Shown here one piece after another: positions 50,952-60,670 of a DNA stretch of 64,000 bases. This DNA comes from VRUE01 sp963702175 (lineage in GTDB: Bacteria > Actinomycetota > Thermoleophilia > Solirubrobacterales > 70-9). The notes below the pieces were generated by a model that was not told the origin of the DNA, ran no database searches, and saw nothing but the letters and a program-made list of their open reading frames with translations. A program made the translations under genes and the position numbers. The stretch is from the NCBI GenBank assembly GCA_963702175.1, contig OY969721.1:1736001-1800000 (forward strand), written 5' to 3'. Position 1 is the first letter of the stretch. Every line of letters begins with the position of its first letter.

Positions 50952-51460
50952 GTGAGGGAACCGCGCTCACCGAGCGCTACGACTCGACAAGTCACGAGGT
51001 GGCGGATTTCGTCTGTGGCGAGGCGTCACTCGACCGTTGGCTGCATCGCTACGCGGGCCAGAGCGAGCAACGCGACGCAACTCGTACCTTTGTTGCTCTC
51101 GATGCACGTGACGCGGTGCGCGGCTACTACACGCTTGTAGCCGGCCAGCTTGAGCATGCCGAGGCAACTCAGGCAGTGAGCAAAGGCCTCTCCCGGCACT
51201 TTCCAATTCCGGTGGCGATCCTTGCCCGTCTCGCCGTCGACGAGCGCAGTCAGGGGCAGGGGCTTGGCGCGTCCCTGCTCAACGATGCCTTCGAACGGAT
51301 ATGCCGAGCCGCACAGGAGGTCGCCGTACGAGCGGTGGTCGTGCACGCGATCGACGAGACGGCAGCGGGCTTCTACGAGCGTTTTGGCTTTCGCAGCCTC
51401 AGCACTGCGCCGCGGACGCTGATGGTGACGCTGGCCGAGCTTCGCAGCGCTGGCTATTAG
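50948..51460 (+). CDS. GNAT acetyltransferase toxin, TacT type
   Basis: 170 residues from GTG 50948. Motifs: FVCGEASLDRWLHRYAGQSE, VRGYYTLVAGQL, PVAILARLAVDERSQGQGLG (acetyl-CoA loop QGQGLG), and ETAAGFYERFGFRSL with the catalytic Tyr. TacT toxins acetylate aminoacyl-tRNA and arrest growth. The pair sits at the far end of the tRNA-Lys island, where it may stabilise it. Confidence 0.9.
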   Translation: MSEGTALTERYDSTSHEVADFVCGEASLDRWLHRYAGQSEQRDATRTFVALDARDAVRGYYTLVAGQLEHAEATQAVSKGLSRHFPIPVAILARLAVDERSQGQGLGASLLNDAFERICRAAQEVAVRAVVVHAIDETAAGFYERFGFRSLSTAPRTLMVTLAELRSAGY

Positions 51461-51564
51461 GCACCAGCTGGGGCACCATTACCCCCGGCCACAGACCGAT
51501 CAAAACCTCGCTTCGCTATGTCAAACTAGGCACGCCTTCGCCTATTGGAGGGCGGCGTCAGTCT

Positions 51565-51606
51565 CTTTTAAGCCGCGCGGCGCCGGTTCGAATCCGGTCG
51601 GGGGCA
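51565..51606 (+). repeat. Distal att repeat (3' end of tRNA-Lys duplicated)
   Basis: 42 bases identical to 43262-43303, from the anticodon loop to the tRNA 3' end; identity stops at both edges. It marks the far end of the island, 5 bases before the methyltransferase start. Confidence 0.92.
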
Positions 51607-51610
51607 CTGC

Positions 51611-52276
51611 GTGGGGAAGTCGACGAACGCCGAGCCTCAGTACATCCCCGCCGCCAGGTGGCGCCTCTTCTCGCGCGTCTACGACCCGGTGCTGGCGCTG
51701 ACGATGCGGGAAGGCCACTTCCGCAAGGCGATGCGCGAGCGCGTCGACGCCGAGCTTCCGCAGGGTGGCAGCGTCCTCGACGTCGGCTGCGGCACGGGCA
51801 CCTTCGTGATCGCCCTCGCCGCGGGCCGTCCGGACGCGCAGGTGACCGGGATCGACGGCGACCCCGAAATCCTTACGCGTGCCCAGGCCAAGGCCGGCGC
51901 CGACGCGGTCGAGTGGCGCGAGGGCCTGGCCGGAGAGCTGCCGCTAGAGGACGACAGCGTCGACGTGGTGACGATGTCCCTGGTCCTCCATCACCTGGTG
52001 CCCGCGCAGAAGCGCGAGGCTCTGGCTGAGATCGGGCGGGTGCTGAAGCCCGGCGGCAGCTTCCACCTCGCCGACTGGGGCCCGCCGCACGACCCGCTGA
52101 TGAGCGCCATCTTCTACGTCAGCCAAGCGATCGACGGCTTTCAGCGAACGGCAGAACACCGGGCCGGCCGCGTCCCGGCGCTCCTGAGGGATGCAGGTTT
52201 CGCCAAGGTCGAGCGCTACGAGCGCCTGCGCACCGCGGGCGGCAGCCTCGATCTCTTCGCCGCGATCGCCGCGTGA
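51611..52276 (+). CDS. SAM-dependent class I methyltransferase
   Basis: 221 residues from GTG 51611. Motif I VLDVGCGTGTFVIALAAG, acidic end of strand 2 GIDGDPEIL, motif post-I LPLEDDSVDVVTMSLVLHHL, then LKPGGSFHLADWGPP. Similar to UbiE/type-11 methyltransferases; substrate unknown. Its start lies 5 bases beyond the island att repeat, so its original promoter was probably displaced by the island. The stop overlaps the next gene by 4 bases. Confidence 0.85.
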   Translation: MGKSTNAEPQYIPAARWRLFSRVYDPVLALTMREGHFRKAMRERVDAELPQGGSVLDVGCGTGTFVIALAAGRPDAQVTGIDGDPEILTRAQAKAGADAVEWREGLAGELPLEDDSVDVVTMSLVLHHLVPAQKREALAEIGRVLKPGGSFHLADWGPPHDPLMSAIFYVSQAIDGFQRTAEHRAGRVPALLRDAGFAKVERYERLRTAGGSLDLFAAIAA

Positions 52277-53016
52277 GCAAGATGGAGAGGACGGGCGCGA
52301 GGCGCGACGAGAAACTGCTCCGCCAGCCCAGCGACGTCGAGGCGAAGGACCGAGAGCGGGTGGAGCGGATCGCCGCCGAGATCGACCACGGGTTCGACGC
52401 CCTGCGCGACGTCGAAGACGGTGTCTCGGTCTTCGGCTCGGCCCGGATCGCCGAGGGCCACCGTTGGTACGAGCTCTGCCGCGAGACTGCGGCCTGCCTG
52501 GCCAGGGACGACTTCACCGTCATCACCGGTGGCGGTCCCGGCCTGATGGAGGCAGCGAACCGCGGCGCTGCCGAAGCCGGCGGCCTCTCGGTCGGGCTCA
52601 ACATCGAGCTGCCGATGGAGCAGGAGACGAACCGCTTCGTCAACCGCGGCGTCGACTTTCATTACTTCTTCGCCCGCAAGCTGATGTTCGTGCGCTACGC
52701 CCGCGCCTTCGTCATCTTCCCTGGCGGCTTCGGCACCATGGATGAGCTGTTCGAGAGCCTGACCCTGATCCAGACCCACCGCATCCAGCACTTCCCGACG
52801 ATCCTCGTCGACAAGGCGCACTGGGAACCGCTGCTCGACTGGATCGACGAAGCCCTCGAAGACGCCGGCCTGATCGCACCCGCCGACATGGAGCTGCTCG
52901 TCACCGCCGACACCGTCAAAGAGATCTGTGGCTACGTGCACCAGGCCCGCGACGAACAGCACCAGCTGCTCAAGAGCGGGGAAGACGGAGCCGGTGGACT
53001 CGCCCGATCCGGCTGA
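52273..53016 (+). CDS. LOG-family Rossmann protein (TIGR00730-like)
   Basis: 247 residues from GTG 52273. LOG motifs GGGPGLMEAANRGA and PGGFGTMDELFE are complete. Characterised relatives are cytokinin-nucleoside-monophosphate phosphoribohydrolases; older annotations call them lysine decarboxylases. An N-terminal helical extension (~55 residues) places it in the longer bacterial subgroup. The 3' end overlaps the convergent hipA by 47 bases. Confidence 0.85.
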   Translation: MSKMERTGARRDEKLLRQPSDVEAKDRERVERIAAEIDHGFDALRDVEDGVSVFGSARIAEGHRWYELCRETAACLARDDFTVITGGGPGLMEAANRGAAEAGGLSVGLNIELPMEQETNRFVNRGVDFHYFFARKLMFVRYARAFVIFPGGFGTMDELFESLTLIQTHRIQHFPTILVDKAHWEPLLDWIDEALEDAGLIAPADMELLVTADTVKEICGYVHQARDEQHQLLKSGEDGAGGLARSG

Positions 53017-54274
53017 CGTCCTCCTCGGGCAGCTGCGCCTCGGCGGCGTGGCGTGGCCAGTCCGATACCGCTTCGCCCACCTCCCCGACGATCTCGGCGG
53101 CGCGCCCGCGCTTCATCGAGACGCTCTCCGCGCAGCGTTCGAAGTCGGCGATCGCGAAGCCGTCGCGCTTGCCGTTGATCGTCATCTGGTGCTGGTTGGT
53201 CCAGTCCCCGCTCGGGTTGTAGGCGTAGGTCATGTCGAAGGCGGGCGATAGCGCCCAGCGGCCGTCTTTGTCCATCAGGAAGGCGATGTTCTTGACGTGG
53301 TCGTCCTGGTTTCGAGCGATCACGTTGAAGGCCATGCGCCGGAACTGCTGCTCGACCTCTTCCATGGGAAGGCCGAGCCGGCGGATCGTCCTCAGCGCCT
53401 GCTCGTAGGAGTGCGCCCCGGCCAGGTTGAAGTCGAAGTGTCCGAGCGCTGCGAGCGACTGCATGTGCAGCTTGCCGCCCGCCGGCCGGTCGAAGCGCTT
53501 CGTCATGTAGTGCCGCCGGCCGTTCTCCCCGAGCAACCGGCACTCCGTCATCGTGACCCCAGCCGCCTTCGCCATCTCCGAGTAGGCGTACTCGATCACG
53601 CCGAACCCCTCGGAGTCCGTGAAGCGCTCTTTGTCCCGATTCCCCTCGACGCCGTCGAACTTCAGCAGCCAGTGCTCGAAGCCGTCCTCGACGTCGACCT
53701 GGCCCGAGCGGACTTCCTTGGTCAGCGGGTTCCAGGCGATCACGGCCTTGGCCCGCGCCCCTCCCGCCAAGGTGCCGACGCTGAGGATGTCCCAGAGTGC
53801 GTTCTCCTCCCTCCCTTCTCGCAGCTCAGTGACGAACCGCTCCCGTTCCGTCAGCACCTCCGAGGCGAGCGCGACCAGCTTGGCCACTTGGATCTCACCC
53901 CCGGCCGGCGCCTTGGGGCCGAGCGCCGGCACGAACTCGAGCGCCCCCATCCCCCGCTTGCCGGTGTAGCAGAGCCGCTCGATCGAGCTGGCATGCTCGC
54001 GACCCTCGGCGGCCAGCCAGGCATCGAAGAGGGCGGTGCCGTACCTGTCGGGGAGCGAGTCGGCGAGTAGGCCCGGCAGGCCCCTGAACGTCTTCTGGGC
54101 CAGCTCGGGAAATGAGTAGGGGGGCGGCGCCAGGGGCATCCTCAGCGGCGCGACCTCGATCCCGCTTCGAAGGAACTCCGGCGTGTACTGGAAGACGGCG
54201 GTCTGGGCGCCTTCGTCGAGCGAGACCGCGCCTATCCACCTGCCCCAGAGGCGGACTTCGGCGTCCTCGCTCAT
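52970..54274 (-). CDS. hipA: HipA-family serine/threonine kinase toxin
   Basis: 434 residues. HipA N-terminal domain (residues ~1-110: VRLWGRWIGAVSLDEG, LPGLLADSLPDRYG), then the kinase core with the P-loop-like GTLAGGARAKAVIAW, KFDRPAGGKLHMQSLAAL, the catalytic segment NVIARNQDDHVKNIAFLMD and the metal-binding SPAFDMTYAY. HipA toxins phosphorylate aminoacyl-tRNA synthetases and cause persistence. ATG overlaps the hipB stop by 4 bases. Confidence 0.92.
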   Translation of the reverse strand: MSEDAEVRLWGRWIGAVSLDEGAQTAVFQYTPEFLRSGIEVAPLRMPLAPPPYSFPELAQKTFRGLPGLLADSLPDRYGTALFDAWLAAEGREHASSIERLCYTGKRGMGALEFVPALGPKAPAGGEIQVAKLVALASEVLTERERFVTELREGREENALWDILSVGTLAGGARAKAVIAWNPLTKEVRSGQVDVEDGFEHWLLKFDGVEGNRDKERFTDSEGFGVIEYAYSEMAKAAGVTMTECRLLGENGRRHYMTKRFDRPAGGKLHMQSLAALGHFDFNLAGAHSYEQALRTIRRLGLPMEEVEQQFRRMAFNVIARNQDDHVKNIAFLMDKDGRWALSPAFDMTYAYNPSGDWTNQHQMTINGKRDGFAIADFERCAESVSMKRGRAAEIVGEVGEAVSDWPRHAAEAQLPEEDVSRIGRVHRLRLPRS

Positions 54275-54642
54275 CCGCGGTCGCCGCCGACCGCCTCCGT
54301 GTCCCAGGTCCAGCCGTCAGGCTCGCCCTCAGCGCGGCGCCGTCGCGTCCCGGCTCGCTTGCGCTGCCGGCCGTGCAGCTTTAGCCGCTCGACCGGGCTC
54401 GGCAGGGGCTCCGGAAGCAAGGCCTCGATTCGCTCCAAAAGGCCTAGGGCGCGCAGGACGCGGACGAAGCTCGCCATCCTCACCTCCCGTCCCGCCTCGA
54501 GCCGCTCGACGGTGCTCTTGGAGACGCCGGCCTCGGTCGCCAACTGCTCTTGGCTGACGTTGCGCTCGAGGCGAGTTCGGGCGATGCGAGCCCCGATCTC
54601 GTCCAGGACTCGCTTGTCGGAGTTGAGAGTTTCGATCTTCAT
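54271..54642 (-). CDS. hipB: HipB-like XRE antitoxin
   Basis: 123 residues. Helix-turn-helix at ~15-70 (IGARIARTRLERNVSQEQLA, AGVSKSTVERLEAGREVRM) and a basic C-terminal tail (HGRQRKRAGTRRRRAEGEPD). It neutralises HipA and represses the operon. The upstream 200 bases are AT-rich and contain repeated GCTGAATTA elements that may be its operators. Confidence 0.88.
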   Translation of the reverse strand: MKIETLNSDKRVLDEIGARIARTRLERNVSQEQLATEAGVSKSTVERLEAGREVRMASFVRVLRALGLLERIEALLPEPLPSPVERLKLHGRQRKRAGTRRRRAEGEPDGWTWDTEAVGGDRG

Positions 54643-54849
54643 GGGAACCTACAAATCCTCTGAAAGGACGAAATAACAGCTTATTCCTACATTAGAGCTT
54701 CCCTTAAGCTGAATTAAAAGCTTATCAATTCAGAATACCATTGAAACTTCAAATCATCGTAAACGAAGAATAAAAGTTAGATGATGAGCTAATTCAGCGG
54801 AATTGCTGAATTAGAGATAGAACGCCAGCGTGAACTTGAGATCGAACCG
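54643..54849. promoter_or_regulatory. AT-rich hipBA control region with GCTGAATTA repeats
   Basis: Between purH and hipB. Contains a perfect palindrome ctaattcagc..gctgaattag (54789-54814, 6-base centre), a further gctgaatta at 54708-54716 and a half-match caattcag near 54726. Base composition differs sharply from the flanks. Suits operator sites for HipB; part may also end purH transcription. Confidence 0.55.
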
Positions 54850-56466
54850 CTAGTGCCGGAAGTGGCGGTGCTTGGTGAAGACCATGGCGACGCCGGCGGC
54901 GTCGCAGGCCTCGATCACCTCGCCGTCGCGTTTGGAGCCGCCGGGCTGGATCACCGCGGTGGCGCCGGCTTCAATCGCCGCTTGGGGGCCGTCGGCGAAG
55001 GGGAAGAAGGCATCGGAGGCGACGGCTGAGCCGGCGAGCAGGCCGCTCGACTCCTCACCGCGGGCATCGCGGCACTTCTCGACCGCCAGGCGCACCGAGT
55101 CGACCCGGCTCATCTGACCGGCGCCGATCCCCAGCGTCGCCCCGTCCTTAGCGATCACGATCGCGTTGGAGCGGACGTGGCGGACCACGATCCAGGCGAA
55201 GAGCATGTCGCGCCACTGCTCCTCGCTCGGCTGCGTCTTGGTGACGACCTCCATCGTCTCGCGCGGCTCCGGGTCTCCGTCGCGGTCCTGGATCAGCAGG
55301 CCGCCGAGCACGCGCTTGGCATCGCGCTCGCCCGGGTCGGGCTGGCGGCGCTCCTCCTCGCAGAGGATCCGGATTGCCTCCTTCTGCTGGAGGACGGCGA
55401 GGGCGCCGTGCTCGTATTCAGGCGAGATCAGCACCTCGACGAAGTTCTCGTGCAGCGCCTCCGCCAGTTCGGCGCCGATCGGCCGGTTGAAGGCGATCAC
55501 CCCACCAAAGGCCGACATCGGATCGCAGGCCAGAGCCTTGCGGTAGGCGTCGAGCGCGTCCTCGCCGATCGCCACCCCGCAGGGGTTGTTGTGCTTGACG
55601 ATCGTGCAGGCCGGCTCGTCGAAGTCCTCGACCAGGCGTCGCGCCGAGTCGAGGTCGAGCACGTTGTTGAAGGAGAGCGCCCGCCCGTGCAGCTTCGAGA
55701 CCCGCGAGAGCACGTGGCTGCGCGAGCCGGCCTCGGCGTAGAGAGCCGCGCGCTGGTGCGGGTTCTCGCCGTAGGAGAGGTCGAGCACCTTCTCGTAGGC
55801 AACCGCCAGGTGGGCGGGGAAATCCTCGTACTCGGTGGCGAACCAGCGGCTGATCGCGGCGTCGTAACGGGCGGTCTGGGCGAAGGCCTCGTTGGCAAGC
55901 CAGTGCCGGGTCGAGGCGGATACTTCGCCACCCGACTCCTCCAGCTCGGCGCAGAGCGCGTCGTAGGACTCCGGTTTGACGACGACGGCGACCCCAGCGT
56001 GGTTCTTGGCTGCGGCGCGGATCATCGTCGGCCCACCGATGTCGATGTTCTCGACCGCGACCTCGGGTGCGACCTCGTGGTCGGCCACGGTCTCCTCGAA
56101 GGGGTAGAGGTTGACGCAGACCAGGTCGATCGGCTCGATCCCCTCGCGCTCCAGGACCGCCATGTGCTCGGGGTCGTCGCGCCGCGCCAGCAGCGCTGCG
56201 TGCAGACGCGGGTGCAGCGTCTTCACCCGGCCGCCGAGGATCTCCTCCTGGCCGGTGAACTCGGCAACGTCGGTCACCTCCAGCCCCGCCTCCCGCAGGG
56301 CGGTCGCGGTGCCCCCGGTCGAGAGCAGCTCGATCCCGAGCGCCGCAAGTCCCTTGGCGAAATCGGCGACGCCGGTCTTGTCGGAGACCGAGAGCAGAGC
56401 CCGGCGCACCCGGACCTGTCCGTCGCTCACGGCCTCAGGTCGGGTGTCTGCGGGGGCCTCACTCAT
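54850..56466 (-). CDS. purH: Bifunctional AICAR transformylase/IMP cyclohydrolase
   Basis: 538 residues. IMP cyclohydrolase domain (residues ~18-215: RALLSVSDKTGVADFAKGL, LSTGGTATALREAGLEVTD, GRVKTLHPRLHAALLARRDD) followed by the transformylase domain with the catalytic Lys-His in TIVKHNNPCGVA, LSFNNVLDLDSARRLVEDF, and the end GGSKRDGEVIEACDAAGVAM and HRHFRH. It performs the last two steps of IMP synthesis. The start overlaps the purN stop by 8 bases. Confidence 0.97.
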   Translation of the reverse strand: MSEAPADTRPEAVSDGQVRVRRALLSVSDKTGVADFAKGLAALGIELLSTGGTATALREAGLEVTDVAEFTGQEEILGGRVKTLHPRLHAALLARRDDPEHMAVLEREGIEPIDLVCVNLYPFEETVADHEVAPEVAVENIDIGGPTMIRAAAKNHAGVAVVVKPESYDALCAELEESGGEVSASTRHWLANEAFAQTARYDAAISRWFATEYEDFPAHLAVAYEKVLDLSYGENPHQRAALYAEAGSRSHVLSRVSKLHGRALSFNNVLDLDSARRLVEDFDEPACTIVKHNNPCGVAIGEDALDAYRKALACDPMSAFGGVIAFNRPIGAELAEALHENFVEVLISPEYEHGALAVLQQKEAIRILCEEERRQPDPGERDAKRVLGGLLIQDRDGDPEPRETMEVVTKTQPSEEQWRDMLFAWIVVRHVRSNAIVIAKDGATLGIGAGQMSRVDSVRLAVEKCRDARGEESSGLLAGSAVASDAFFPFADGPQAAIEAGATAVIQPGGSKRDGEVIEACDAAGVAMVFTKHRHFRH

Positions 56467-57076
56467 CGACGACGACCGTGCGCGGGTCGCTTGCGTCGAT
56501 CCTAACCTTGCCTGCCGCGATCATGCGGATCGCCTCCGGGTAGAGCTCGTGCTCGGTGGCGTGGATCGCCTCCTCAAGCGCGGCGCGGTCGCGATCGGCC
56601 GGGACGGGAACCTCGCGCTGCACGATCGCCGGACCGGTATCGACCCCCTCGTCGACGAAGTGGACGGTGACCCCGGTCACCTCGACCCCCGCTGCGAGCG
56701 CCTGCCCGATCGCGTCGAGGCCGGGGAAGGAGGGCAGCAGCGCCGGGTGGACGTTGACGATGCGACCCCGGAAGCGGGCGACGAACTCGGCGCTGAGCAG
56801 CTGCATGTAGCCGGCGAGGGCGACGAGGTCGGCTTCCAGCGACTCGGCCCAGTCGCCGATAGCGACGTCGCGCGCTCCCCGGTCGGGGTACTCGTCGCGC
56901 GGGAAGACTGCGGTCTCTACCCCCGCCGCCCGTGCCCGCTCCAGCGCTCGCGCTCCCTGCTTGTCCGATCCGACCCCGACCACCTCGATCCCCTCGCGCC
57001 CGTGCAGCCGGTCGAGGATCGCCTGCAGGTTCGACCCCGATCCCGAGGCCAAGACGACGATGCGAAAACCGCTCAC
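56459..57076 (-). CDS. purN: Phosphoribosylglycinamide formyltransferase
   Basis: 205 residues. Motifs: VVLASGSGSNLQAILDRL, LAGYMQLLSAEFVARFRGRI, the catalytic stretch VNVHPALLPSFPGLDAI, TVHFVDEGVDTGPAIVQ. It transfers formyl from 10-formyl-THF to GAR, step 3 of purine synthesis. The ATG at 57076 is 18 bases from the divergent oxygenase start, so their promoters must lie inside each other's coding region or overlap fully. Confidence 0.95.
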   Translation of the reverse strand: MSGFRIVVLASGSGSNLQAILDRLHGREGIEVVGVGSDKQGARALERARAAGVETAVFPRDEYPDRGARDVAIGDWAESLEADLVALAGYMQLLSAEFVARFRGRIVNVHPALLPSFPGLDAIGQALAAGVEVTGVTVHFVDEGVDTGPAIVQREVPVPADRDRAALEEAIHATEHELYPEAIRMIAAGKVRIDASDPRTVVVDE

Positions 57077-57094
57077 CCTGGCATCATCGCGAAG

Positions 57095-57940
57095 GTGGCG
57101 TTCCTGGAGAACCTAGGCATCGAGGCGCCGATCGTCCAGGCCGGTCTCGGCGGTGGCCTGAGCCGGCACGAGCTGGCGGCGGCGGTTTCCGAGGCAGGCG
57201 GGCTGGGGACGATCGCGGTGATCGGCGCCGAGGCAATCGAGGCCGAGCTCACGGCGGCGCGGGCGCTGACCGACCGCCCGCTCGCGGTCAACCTGCTGCT
57301 GCCCTTCGCCGAGGGCGACTGGTTCGCGGCCGCTGAGGGGGCCGACATCGTCGTCACCTTCTGGGGTGACCCCGAGCGTCGCGCAGCCGGGGCCTGGGTC
57401 CATCAGTGCGGCTCGGTCGAGGAGGCAGAGGCCGCCCATGCGGCCGACGCCGACGCGGTGATCGTCCAGGGCGTCGAGGCGGGTGGACACGTGCGCGGCA
57501 CGACGCCGGCGCGGGAGCTGCTCGAGCAGGCAAGGGCAGCGCTCCCGAGCGACTACCCGCTGCTCCTCGCCGGCGGCATCGCCGAGCGAGGGGACGTCAA
57601 GGAGGCGTTGGACGCTGGTGCGAGCGCTGCCGTCGCCGGCACGCGGTTCCTGCTCTCGGAGGAGAGTCGCGCCCACCCCGAGTACAAGCGTCGCCTGCTG
57701 GGAGCCGAAGAGACACTCCTCACCGAGCTGTTCGGGGCCGGCTGGCCAGCGCCGCATCGCGTCGTCGCGAACGCGGCGACCGAGCGCGGGGACGATCAGG
57801 ACCCGCTGCCGCCGCTTGCCCCTCTCGACGATGGCTCGGCCGCGCTGGTCGACGACGGCCCGCTCTACGCAGGCAAGACCGTGGCACGCATCGGCGAGAT
57901 TCGGCCGGCGGCCGAGATCGTCCACGACTTGACGCCGTAG
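57095..57940 (+). CDS. Nitronate monooxygenase-like FMN oxidoreductase
   Basis: 281 residues from GTG 57095. TIM-barrel FMN enzyme: IEAPIVQAGLGGGLSRHELA, AVSEAGGLGTIAVIGA, ALTDRPLAVNLLLPF, AVIVQGVEAGGHVRGTTP (the E-A-G-G-H motif), PLLLAGGIAERGDVKEALDA and GTRFLLSEESRAHPEYK. Family members oxidise alkyl nitronates or act as enoyl reductases. Longer frames upstream are shadows of purN. Transcribed divergently from purN and convergently with purF. Confidence 0.87.
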   Translation: MAFLENLGIEAPIVQAGLGGGLSRHELAAAVSEAGGLGTIAVIGAEAIEAELTAARALTDRPLAVNLLLPFAEGDWFAAAEGADIVVTFWGDPERRAAGAWVHQCGSVEEAEAAHAADADAVIVQGVEAGGHVRGTTPARELLEQARAALPSDYPLLLAGGIAERGDVKEALDAGASAAVAGTRFLLSEESRAHPEYKRRLLGAEETLLTELFGAGWPAPHRVVANAATERGDDQDPLPPLAPLDDGSAALVDDGPLYAGKTVARIGEIRPAAEIVHDLTP

Positions 57941-57948
57941 GCGCGGCG

Positions 57949-59394
57949 TCAGCCGCTCGCGGGTACTACGGCGATGTCCTCGAGTGCGAACTTGCCGTTC
58001 GCATCCTCGGGGTCGCCGAGCGGGTAGCGGCCGGTGAAGCAGGCGTCGCAGTGGTCCTCGGGTGGCGTGCCGACCGCCTCGTAGACACCTTCGAGCGAGA
58101 GGTAGGCGAGCGAGTCGGCATCGAGCTCGTCGGCGATCTCTTCAACCGTGCGGTTGTGGGCGATCATCTCCTCGCGGGTCGACATGTCGACGCCGTAGTG
58201 GCAGGGGTAGCGGATCGGCGGCGCCGAGATCCGCAGGTGGATCTCGCGGGCGCCGGCGTCGCGCAGCATGCCGACGATCTGCCGTGTCGTGTTGCCGCGC
58301 ACGATCGAGTCGTCGACGACGACGATCCGTTTGCCAGCGACGATCTCCGGTAGTGGGTTGAACTTGAGTCGCAGGCCGTGCTTGCGCAGCTCCTGACCCG
58401 GCTGGATGAAGGTGCGGGCGACGTAGCGGTTCTTGATCAGGCCGTCGTCGCGCGGCAGCCCCGAGGCGCGGGCGAAGCCGGCGGCGGCCGGATTGCCGGA
58501 GTCGGGCACCGAGATCACCAGGTCGGCTTCGACCGGCGCCTCGCGCCAGAGGATCTCGCCCATCCGGCCGCGCACCTGCTGCAGCACTTTGCCCTCGAGC
58601 CGGCTGTCGGGACGGGAGAAGTAGATGTGCTCGAAGACGCAGGTAGCGGGCCGCTCGGCCTTGACCACCTGGCGGGTCTCGAGGCCGCGCTCGGTCAGCG
58701 AGACCATCTCGCCCGGGTGGACCTCGCGCATCAGCTCGGCGCCGATGATGTCGAAGGCGCAGCTCTCCGAGGCGACGACGAAGCGGTCTTTCAGCCGCCC
58801 GAGCGAGAGCGGTCGCACCCCGTGCGGGTCGCGGAAGGCGACGATCGCGCGCTTGGTCATCACCACGGTCGAGTAGGCCCCTTCCATGCGGGGCATCGTG
58901 TCGGTGACCGCGTCCTCGATCAGCTTGCCCTCGTGCGAGGAGAGCAGCGCCGCGATGATCTCCGAGTCGGAGGTGCCGCGGAAGGAGATGCCCTTCTCCT
59001 TCAGCTCGCCCCAGAGCTCGACTGCGTTGATCAGGTTGCCGTTGTGGGCGAGCGCCAGCTCGCGGCCGTCGTCGCGCCACACCGGCTGCGCGTTCTCCCA
59101 GGAGCCACCGCCGGTGGTCGAGTAACGGACGTGGCCGATCGCCATGTCGCCCTCCAGCGCCTTCAGCTTCTCCTCGTCGAAGACCTGGGAGACAAGGCCG
59201 GAGTCGCGCAGGGTGGTGATGTGACCGCCCTCGCAGGTGGCGATCCCGGCCGACTCCTGGCCGCGGTGCTGGAGCGCGTAGAGGCCGAAGTAGGCGAGGC
59301 GGGCGACATCGTGGCCGGGCGCGTATACGCCGAAGACCCCGCATTCCTCGCGCGGGCCGTCGCGATCGATCGGATACCCCTGAACCGGAGTCAA
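57949..59394 (-). CDS. purF: Amidophosphoribosyltransferase
   Basis: 481 residues from TTG 59394 (SD-like AAGGA ~9 bases upstream); a longer frame to 59550 lacks support. The propeptide precedes the N-terminal nucleophile Cys in REECGVFGVYAPG. Ntn-amidotransferase motifs: LQHRGQESAGIAT, GHVRYSTTGGG, AHNGNLINA. PRPP site IVVVDDSIVRGNTTRQIVGM. Extra Cys in TCVFEHIYFSRPDS and HCDACFTGRYP suit the iron-sulfur-containing class. It commits PRPP to purine synthesis. Confidence 0.95.
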   Translation of the reverse strand: MTPVQGYPIDRDGPREECGVFGVYAPGHDVARLAYFGLYALQHRGQESAGIATCEGGHITTLRDSGLVSQVFDEEKLKALEGDMAIGHVRYSTTGGGSWENAQPVWRDDGRELALAHNGNLINAVELWGELKEKGISFRGTSDSEIIAALLSSHEGKLIEDAVTDTMPRMEGAYSTVVMTKRAIVAFRDPHGVRPLSLGRLKDRFVVASESCAFDIIGAELMREVHPGEMVSLTERGLETRQVVKAERPATCVFEHIYFSRPDSRLEGKVLQQVRGRMGEILWREAPVEADLVISVPDSGNPAAAGFARASGLPRDDGLIKNRYVARTFIQPGQELRKHGLRLKFNPLPEIVAGKRIVVVDDSIVRGNTTRQIVGMLRDAGAREIHLRISAPPIRYPCHYGVDMSTREEMIAHNRTVEEIADELDADSLAYLSLEGVYEAVGTPPEDHCDACFTGRYPLGDPEDANGKFALEDIAVVPASG

Positions 59395-59477
59395 GGCGCG
59401 TGTTCCTTGCAGGTAGAAAGGACGTGACGCGCAGGCGGACTGCCTACTCCCGGAGGGTACCAGCGGCAGGGGACCGT

Positions 59478-60659
<1,182 letters not shown>

Positions 60660-60670
60660 GAGGACTCTCC

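Larger units (their letters stand above)
43262..51606. mobile_element. 8.3-kb genomic island in tRNA-Lys(UUU)
   Basis: Perfect 42-bp direct repeats (43262-43303 inside the intact tRNA; 51565-51606 as a tRNA fragment) bound the segment. Contents: a tyrosine-recombinase remnant beside the tRNA, the 6.4-kb glycosidase/lectin gene, a small hypothetical gene and a TacAT-like module next to the far repeat. Confidence 0.9.

Noticed and set aside
52928..53251. Plus-strand continuation of the LOG gene into 53.2 kb
   Set aside because: Shadow of hipA; the LOG gene ends at its own stop at 53016.
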